DNA of 38,321 nt from Amycolatopsis pittospori (GTDB lineage Bacteria > Actinomycetota > Actinomycetes > Mycobacteriales > Pseudonocardiaceae), in NCBI RefSeq assembly GCF_013870525.1, contig NZ_JACBXD010000076.1, positions 1 through 38,321 on the forward strand, in the 5' to 3' direction. The notes under the pieces were generated by a model. It was not told the DNA's origin and ran no database searches. It worked only from the letters and a program-made list of their open reading frames with translations. Positions 33,688-38,321 of the stretch are shown here, one piece after another; within the stretch, counting starts at the first letter, position 1, and each line of letters begins with the position of its first letter. Made by a program: the position numbers and the translations under genes.

Positions 33688-34962
33688 GTGGAACTTGAAA
33701 CCCGTTCGCCCCGGCTCCACCGCGCGTGGTTCGTCGCCGGAGCCGCGTTCGTCGCCCTCCTCGCCGCTGCCGGTTTTCGCGCGGCCCCCGGCGTGCTCAT
33801 CGACCCGCTCCACGACGAGTTCGGCTGGTCGCGCGCGACGATCGCGTCAGCCGTCTCCGTGAACCTCGTGCTCTACGGCCTCTTCTCGCCCTTCGCCGCC
33901 GCCCTGATGGAGCGCTTCGGCATGCGCCGGGTCGCCTCGACGGCGCTGTTCGTGGTCGCGATCGGCGCCGGCGGCACGGTCTTCATGAGTGCGAGCTGGC
34001 AGCTCATCCTCTGCTGGGGTGTCCTGGTCGGCGTCGGGACCGGCTCGATGGCGATGAGCTTCGCCGCGACGGTCGCCGCCCGCTGGTTCGTCCGCAGCCG
34101 CGGCGTCGTCACCGGCGTCCTGACCGCGGCGGGCGCCACCGGCCAGCTGATCTTTCTCCCGATCGTGGCGAACCTGGCCATTGACGAAGGCTGGCGGACG
34201 GCTTCGCTCGTGATCGCCATCGCCGCCCTCGCCGTCGTCCCCGTCGTTCTCTTGGTGGTCCGTGATCATCCGTCCGACGTCGGAACGACCGCTTACGGCG
34301 CCGAACCCGGCGAAGTCGCCCCGCCAGTCCGTAAGGGTGGATCCGCCCGTCGAGCGCTTTCAGTCCTCGGCACGGCCGCGCGCACGAGGACGTTCTGGCT
34401 GCTCGCGGCCGGCTTCGCGATCTGCGGCGCCACCACGAACGGCCTGGTCAGCACCCACTTCGTCCCCGCGGCGCACGATCACGGCATGCCGCAGACCACC
34501 GCGGCGGGCCTGCTCGCCCTGGTCGGGATCTTCGACGTCGTCGGCACGATCGCCTCCGGCTGGCTCACCGACCGGGTGGATCCGCGCATCCTTCTCGGCG
34601 TCTACTACGCCCTTCGAGGCGTTTCGCTCGCCCTGCTCCCGCAGTTGCTGAGCGGATCGGTGGAACCGAGCATGTGGGCGTTCATCATCTTCTACGGCCT
34701 CGATTGGGTGGCCACGGTTCCGCCCACGGTCGCGCTCTGCGTCCGCCAATTCGGCGCTGCCGGCCCGATCGTCTTCGGCTGGGTGTTCGCGAGTCACCAG
34801 CTCGGGGCCGGTATCGCGGCCTTCGGCGCCGGCGCGATCCGCGACATCTCCGGGAGCTACGCGCCCGCCTGGTACATCGCCGCGGTACTCGCCGTGCTCG
34901 CTTCGGTCGCCTCGCTGGCGATCTCGAAGGCGGCCAAACCCGACCCGGTTCTGGTGGGGTGA
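33688..34962 (+). CDS. MFS transporter (monocarboxylate/oxalate-formate-like)
   Basis: The predicted 424-residue integral membrane protein with about 12 helices resembles the OxlT/MCT-like branch of the MFS (RAAPGVLIDPLHDEFGWSRATIASAVSVNLVLYGLFSPFAAALMERFGMRRV; second-half motif GWLTDRVDPR). It probably carries small organic acids; the substrate is unknown. I favour GTG 33688 (VELETRSPRLHRAW) because the first ATG (33610) lies only 11 bases from the divergent start at 33598 and its extra 26 residues look non-conserved. No strong ribosome-binding site supports either, so the start is uncertain. Confidence 0.82.
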   Translation: MELETRSPRLHRAWFVAGAAFVALLAAAGFRAAPGVLIDPLHDEFGWSRATIASAVSVNLVLYGLFSPFAAALMERFGMRRVASTALFVVAIGAGGTVFMSASWQLILCWGVLVGVGTGSMAMSFAATVAARWFVRSRGVVTGVLTAAGATGQLIFLPIVANLAIDEGWRTASLVIAIAALAVVPVVLLVVRDHPSDVGTTAYGAEPGEVAPPVRKGGSARRALSVLGTAARTRTFWLLAAGFAICGATTNGLVSTHFVPAAHDHGMPQTTAAGLLALVGIFDVVGTIASGWLTDRVDPRILLGVYYALRGVSLALLPQLLSGSVEPSMWAFIIFYGLDWVATVPPTVALCVRQFGAAGPIVFGWVFASHQLGAGIAAFGAGAIRDISGSYAPAWYIAAVLAVLASVASLAISKAAKPDPVLVG

Positions 34963-34992
34963 CCCACCACTTCCGGTCGAACGGCGCGTCGC

Positions 34993-35008
34993 GAAACATG
35001 TCGTTAAC
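34993..35008 (+). promoter_or_regulatory. Possible GlnR-type site upstream of glnA2
   Basis: GAAAC-N6-TTAAC lies 22 bases before the glnA2 start. Half-sites of the actinobacterial nitrogen regulator GlnR are GTnAC and GAAAC spaced by six bases; the order is reversed here, and only one pair is seen, so this is tentative. Confidence 0.3.
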
Positions 35009-35030
35009 ACGTTCTCGTTAGGGTGCGGCC

Positions 35031-36374
35031 ATGGATCGCCAGCAGGAGTTCGTGCTCCGTACCTTGGAAGAGCGCGACATCCGTTTCGTCAGGCTCTGGT
35101 TCACCGACGTGCTGGGGTTTCTCAAGTCCGTCGCGGTGGCGCCCGCCGAGCTCGAGGGCGCTTTCACCGAAGGGATCGGCTTCGACGGATCGGCCATCGA
35201 AGGATTCGCGCGGGTCTACGAGTCCGACATGGTCGCGAAGCCCGACCCGGCCACGTTCCAGGTGCTGCCCTGGGAGACTCCGGACGGCGGACCGTATTCG
35301 GCGCGCATGTTCTGCGACATCGCGATGCCGGACGGCTCCCCGTCCTGGGCGGACCCCCGGCACGTCCTGCGCAGGCAGCTCTCGAAGGCGGGCGAAGCAG
35401 GCTTCACCTGCTACGTCCACCCGGAGATCGAGTTCTTCCTGCTCGAGAACCTGCCGGACGACGGCAGTGAGCCCGAGCCCGCGGACAACGGCGGCTACTT
35501 CGACCAGGCCAGTCACGCGACGGCGACGCACTTCCGCCGCCACGCCATCGAGACGCTCGAGGCGATGGGGATCTCGGTCGAGTTCAGCCACCACGAGGGT
35601 GCGCCCGGTCAGCAGGAGATCGACCTCAGGTACGCCGACGCGCTGACCATGGCCGACAACGTGATGACCTTCCGTTACGTCGTCAAGGAGGTGGCGCTCA
35701 CCCAGGGTGTCCGCGCCACGTTCATGCCGAAGCCGTTCACCAACCAGCCGGGCTCGGGGATGCACACCCACGTGAGCCTGTTCGAGGGTGATCGCAACGC
35801 CTTCTACGACGCCGAAGACCCGTACGAGCTGTCGGCGACAGGTAAAGCTTTCGTGGCGGGGCTGTTGCACCACGCGAAGGAGATCTCGGCGGTCACCAAC
35901 CAGTGGGTGAACTCCTACAAACGGCTGATCAGCGGCAGTGAGGCCCCGACAACCGTCTCGTGGGGCCGGGCGAACCGCTCCGCGCTGGTCCGGGTCCCGA
36001 TGTACTCGCCCGGCAAGGCGTCGTCACGCCGGGTGGAGATCCGCACGCTCGACTCGGCCTGCAACCCCTACCTGGCTTACTCGGTCATCCTGGCCGCCGG
36101 CCTCAAGGGCATCGAAAAGGGCTACGAACTGCCGCCTCCCGCCGAGGACAACATCTGGCAGCTTTCGGATGCCGAGCGCCGCGCGGCCGGGTACGCCCAG
36201 CTCCCGCAGAACCTCGGCGAGGCCCTGTCCGAGATGGAGAAATCGGAACTTCTGCCCGAAGCGCTCGGGGAGCACGTTTACGACTTCTTCCTGCGCAACA
36301 AACGTGTTGAATGGGATAACTACCGCAGTGCGGTGACCCCGTACGAACTGCGGACCCTGCTTCCGGTGCTCTAG
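35031..36374 (+). CDS. glnA2: Glutamine synthetase, GlnA2 type
   Basis: The 447-residue enzyme matches the GlnA2 group (MDRQQEFVLRTLEERDIRFVRLWFTDVLG, close to the mycobacterial protein as remembered). It has GFDGSAIEGFARV, HPEIEFFLLE and ATFMPKPFTNQPGSGMHTHVS for metal and substrate binding, and SSRRVEIRTLDSACNPYLAY. The Tyr that is adenylylated in GlnA1 (NLYDLP) is replaced by a Trp-containing segment (DNIWQLS), so control by GlnE is not expected. Some actinobacterial GlnA-like enzymes act on polyamines instead of ammonia, which remains an alternative. It stands next to a secreted amidase 11 bases downstream; a joint nitrogen-scavenging role is an inference. Confidence 0.92.
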   Translation: MDRQQEFVLRTLEERDIRFVRLWFTDVLGFLKSVAVAPAELEGAFTEGIGFDGSAIEGFARVYESDMVAKPDPATFQVLPWETPDGGPYSARMFCDIAMPDGSPSWADPRHVLRRQLSKAGEAGFTCYVHPEIEFFLLENLPDDGSEPEPADNGGYFDQASHATATHFRRHAIETLEAMGISVEFSHHEGAPGQQEIDLRYADALTMADNVMTFRYVVKEVALTQGVRATFMPKPFTNQPGSGMHTHVSLFEGDRNAFYDAEDPYELSATGKAFVAGLLHHAKEISAVTNQWVNSYKRLISGSEAPTTVSWGRANRSALVRVPMYSPGKASSRRVEIRTLDSACNPYLAYSVILAAGLKGIEKGYELPPPAEDNIWQLSDAERRAAGYAQLPQNLGEALSEMEKSELLPEALGEHVYDFFLRNKRVEWDNYRSAVTPYELRTLLPVL

Positions 36375-36385
36375 AAGGAGACCTG

Positions 36386-37948
36386 ATGGTGCGGCGACCG
36401 GTGTTCCGAATCCTGACGACACTGGTCGCCGTGACCATCACGGCGAGTACCGCACCCGCGGCGTCCGCCACCGGCAAACCCTTCGATCTCGACGCCGCGG
36501 ACATCCCGTCGCTCCAGGCCAGGATGTCGTCCGGGCGCCTCACTGCCGTCGGTCTGACCTCGGCTTATCTCGATCGCGTCCGCACCGTCGACCGCAAGGT
36601 GAACGCGGTCATCGCGGTCAATCCGGCCGCGCTCGCGCAGGCCGCGGAGAGTGACTCCCGACGTCGCCACGGCAAGACGCGCGGACCGCTCGACGGCATC
36701 CCGATCCTGGTGAAGGACAACGTCGACAGCCGGTCGATGCAGACGACCGCCGGCTCCCGTGCCCTGCGCAGCAAGCCCGCGAAAGACGCGACCCTGCTCC
36801 GCCGTCTGCGTGACGCGGGCGCGGTACTCCTCGGCAAGGCCAACCTGTCCGAATGGGCGAACTTCCGCGCCGCCAAACCCACTTCCGGGTGGTCGGGCGT
36901 CGGTGGGCAGACGAACAACCCGTACGTACTCGATCGCAATCCTTGTGGGTCGTCCGCAGGCTCCGCCGCCGGAGTCGCCGCGACGCTCGCCCAGGTCGCG
37001 ATCGGCAGCGAGACCGACGGCTCGATCGTCTGCCCGGCCGGGATGACCTCCACCGTGGGGCACAAACCGAGCCTCGGCCTGGTGAGCCGGACAGGCGTGG
37101 TGCCGATCTCGGCCGAGCAGGACACCGCCGGCCCGATGGCCAGGCACGTCGTCGACGTCGCGCTCACTCTGTCCGCCCTGCAGGGCCGCGACCCGAGCGA
37201 CCCCGCCACCGGCGCGTACCCGCCGAACCAGCCCACCGACTACGCGGCGCACCTGCGGCCCGGCGCCCTGAAGGGCTCGCGCATCGGTGTCTGGCGCCTG
37301 CCGGTACTCGGCCCGGACGTCGACGCCGTCGTCCTCCGAACCAAGAACGCGCTGGTCAAGGCCGGTGCCGAGGTCGTCGAGGTCACTCCGCCCTATCAGG
37401 CTCGGCTCGGGGAATTGGAGTTCCCGGCACTGCTCACCGAGTTCCACCGCGACATCGACCGCTACCTGGCCACGCGCCCGGAAGGCCCGCGAGACCTCGC
37501 CGCGCTGATCGCCTACAACCGGTCCGACCCGCTGGAGCAGACCTGCTTCGCCGGGCAGGAACTCTTCGAGCAGGCACTCGCCGCCCCCGGCCCGACCGAC
37601 CCCGGCTACCTGGCCATGCGCCGTGAGCTGACCGACCTCGCGAAACGTTCGATCGACGAGACGCTCGCCAAGTACCGCCTCGACGCGATCGCCGCGCCCA
37701 CGAACCCGCCCGCCTGGAAGACCGACTGCAAGACCGGCGACAACGACGTGATCCCGTCGTCGACGCCCGCCGCGGTCTCGGGGTACCCGGCCGTCACCGT
37801 GCCGGCCGGGTTCGTCGGCGAGCTCCCGGTCGGGATCTCGTTCATGGCGGGGCAGTGGACGGACGCCCGAGTGCTCGCCTACGCGGCCGACTTCGAGCGA
37901 GTCGTCCCGGCCCGCAAACCGCCTCGCTACCTGAAGACCGTCGGATGA
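36386..37948 (+). CDS. Secreted amidase (amidase signature family)
   Basis: The 520-residue protein starts with a Sec signal peptide (MVRRPVFRILTTLVAV..., cleavage near ASA). The amidase signature domain has the Ser-cisSer-Lys triad: Lys110 (ILVKDN), Ser189 (CGSSAGSAAG) and nucleophile Ser213 (GSETDGSI). The usual GGSSGGS is CGSSAGS. It cleaves amide bonds outside the membrane; the substrate is unknown. GAAGGAGA seven bases before the ATG is a strong ribosome-binding site. The 11-base gap to glnA2 suggests co-transcription. A terminator-like hairpin follows. Confidence 0.92.
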   Translation: MVRRPVFRILTTLVAVTITASTAPAASATGKPFDLDAADIPSLQARMSSGRLTAVGLTSAYLDRVRTVDRKVNAVIAVNPAALAQAAESDSRRRHGKTRGPLDGIPILVKDNVDSRSMQTTAGSRALRSKPAKDATLLRRLRDAGAVLLGKANLSEWANFRAAKPTSGWSGVGGQTNNPYVLDRNPCGSSAGSAAGVAATLAQVAIGSETDGSIVCPAGMTSTVGHKPSLGLVSRTGVVPISAEQDTAGPMARHVVDVALTLSALQGRDPSDPATGAYPPNQPTDYAAHLRPGALKGSRIGVWRLPVLGPDVDAVVLRTKNALVKAGAEVVEVTPPYQARLGELEFPALLTEFHRDIDRYLATRPEGPRDLAALIAYNRSDPLEQTCFAGQELFEQALAAPGPTDPGYLAMRRELTDLAKRSIDETLAKYRLDAIAAPTNPPAWKTDCKTGDNDVIPSSTPAAVSGYPAVTVPAGFVGELPVGISFMAGQWTDARVLAYAADFERVVPARKPPRYLKTVG

Positions 37949-37990
37949 CGGAGGTTCGTACCGGCTGACCTGCGGCGATGTCGTTAAGTG

Positions 37991-38011
37991 ACCCCCCTGT
38001 TTTCGGGGGGT
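37991..38011 (+). terminator. GC-rich hairpin after the amidase gene
   Basis: ACCCCCC and GGGGGGT pair around TGTTTTC, 42 bases after the amidase stop. It probably ends the glnA2-amidase transcript and separates it from the rRNA promoter. Confidence 0.55.
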
Positions 38012-38099
38012 TCCGGGGCATGTAATCTTCTCTTCGTCGCCAGGAACACCGGGCCGCCGGGGCCGAGAAGCCCCAGGTCAGGAACCAGGGCCGAGCGGG

Positions 38100-38128
38100 T
38101 TGACACCGCGAAACGGACCAGGTAATGT
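38100..38128 (+). promoter_or_regulatory. Probable rRNA operon promoter
   Basis: TTGACA (38100-38105) and TAATGT (38123-38128) are 17 bases apart, a near-ideal sigma-70 promoter facing the rRNA leader. A second -10-like TAATCT at 38023-38028 has no good -35 box. Confidence 0.65.
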
Positions 38129-38321
38129 TCAGCGTCGGCCCACGAGCGGCCGCCGACCCCCTACGACTAACAACGTAGGATTCGGCATGCTCGACCAAAA
38201 GCTTGTGAATATCGCTTTGAAACAAAGCGTGTTGCTTGAGAACTCAACAGTGTGCTAGTGAACTAAGCCAGTAGAGCTTATGTATTTGAACCTCGTTTGA
38301 GGTTCCTTTGAGAGCATTAAA
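38129..38321 (+). other. Leader of pre-16S rRNA (16S gene begins beyond the window)
   Basis: The stretch at 38235-38255 (CTTGAGAACTCAACAGTGTGC spread over 21 bases) is the conserved pre-16S leader segment seen in actinobacteria. Hairpins occur at 38160-38179 (CCTACG/CGTAGG), 38213-38229 (CGCTTTG-AAA-CAAAGCG) and 38288-38305 (GAACCTC-GTTT-GAGGTTC). The region is AT-rich and has no gene; no 16S start sequence is reached before the end. Confidence 0.8.

Noticed and set aside
32930..34962. lprG-P55 type lipid-export operon
   Set aside because: The lipoprotein fits, but the neighbouring MFS gene is divergent and looks like the monocarboxylate/oxalate-formate branch, not a P55-type drug exporter.
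1..38321. CRISPR arrays, tRNA genes, insertion sequences, phage attachment sites
   Set aside because: No regular repeat-spacer pattern, no transposase or integrase motifs and no tRNA-like cloverleaf were recognised. The dispersed 17-mers are irregularly spaced and tied to gene ends, unlike CRISPR.

Overview
The window is high-GC actinobacterial DNA. The gene content (a LysX-type lysylphosphatidylglycerol synthase/lysyl-tRNA synthetase fusion, a short SecA2-type ATPase, a GlnA2-type glutamine synthetase, an LprG/LppX-like lipoprotein and tandem S33/Tap-type exported peptidases) fits a filamentous member of the Pseudonocardiales. Amycolatopsis is my best guess; this is an inference from content, not a database match.

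Layout. 1-1472: the 3' end of a polymorphic toxin gene (linker, pretoxin-Hint domain, C-terminal toxin tip resembling the TreTu group) and an overlapping probable immunity gene in visibly AT-richer DNA. 1576-4804: three minus-strand genes (a proline iminopeptidase-like hydrolase, a secreted beta-helix protein, panB). 5060-8377: lysX. 8438-9673: a cytochrome P450 reading away from a biosynthetic operon. 10159-23077: a tightly packed NRPS-PKS operon with C-PCP, PCP-C-A-PCP and KS-AT-ACP-TE proteins, an MFS exporter, a second P450, a type II thioesterase and an aldo/keto reductase. Start codons overlap the previous stop at four of the junctions (NRPS/PKS, PKS/exporter, exporter/P450, P450/thioesterase). 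23418-27001: DinB-like, Ogt-type methyltransferase, VOC-like and NAD synthetase genes. 27216-29543: secA2. 29640-32908: two tandem exported alpha/beta-hydrolase lipoproteins. 32930-34962: an LprG-like lipoprotein gene and a divergent MFS gene. 35031-37948: glnA2 and a secreted amidase. 38100-38321: promoter and leader of a ribosomal RNA operon whose 16S gene must start just past the right edge.

How the biosynthetic genes may work together. One adenylation domain, with a hand-read specificity code close to that of valine domains, serves an assembly line that has three peptidyl carriers. A malonyl-type PKS module with no reductive domains then extends and releases the chain. The expected core is a gamma-amino-beta-keto acyl unit, which could be reduced by the aldo/keto reductase (statine-like), cyclised (tetramic acid-like) or oxidised by one or both P450s. 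No regulator, MbtH protein or phosphopantetheinyl transferase lies in the cluster.

The most unusual non-coding signal is a family of 17-nt near-palindromes (nine exact and two covarying copies). They sit at the 3' ends of genes, sometimes supplying the stop codon itself. A 106-bp composite element built around this unit occurs as two inverted copies (103 of 106 positions identical) about 19.5 kb apart, bracketing panB, lysX and the whole NRPS-PKS cluster.
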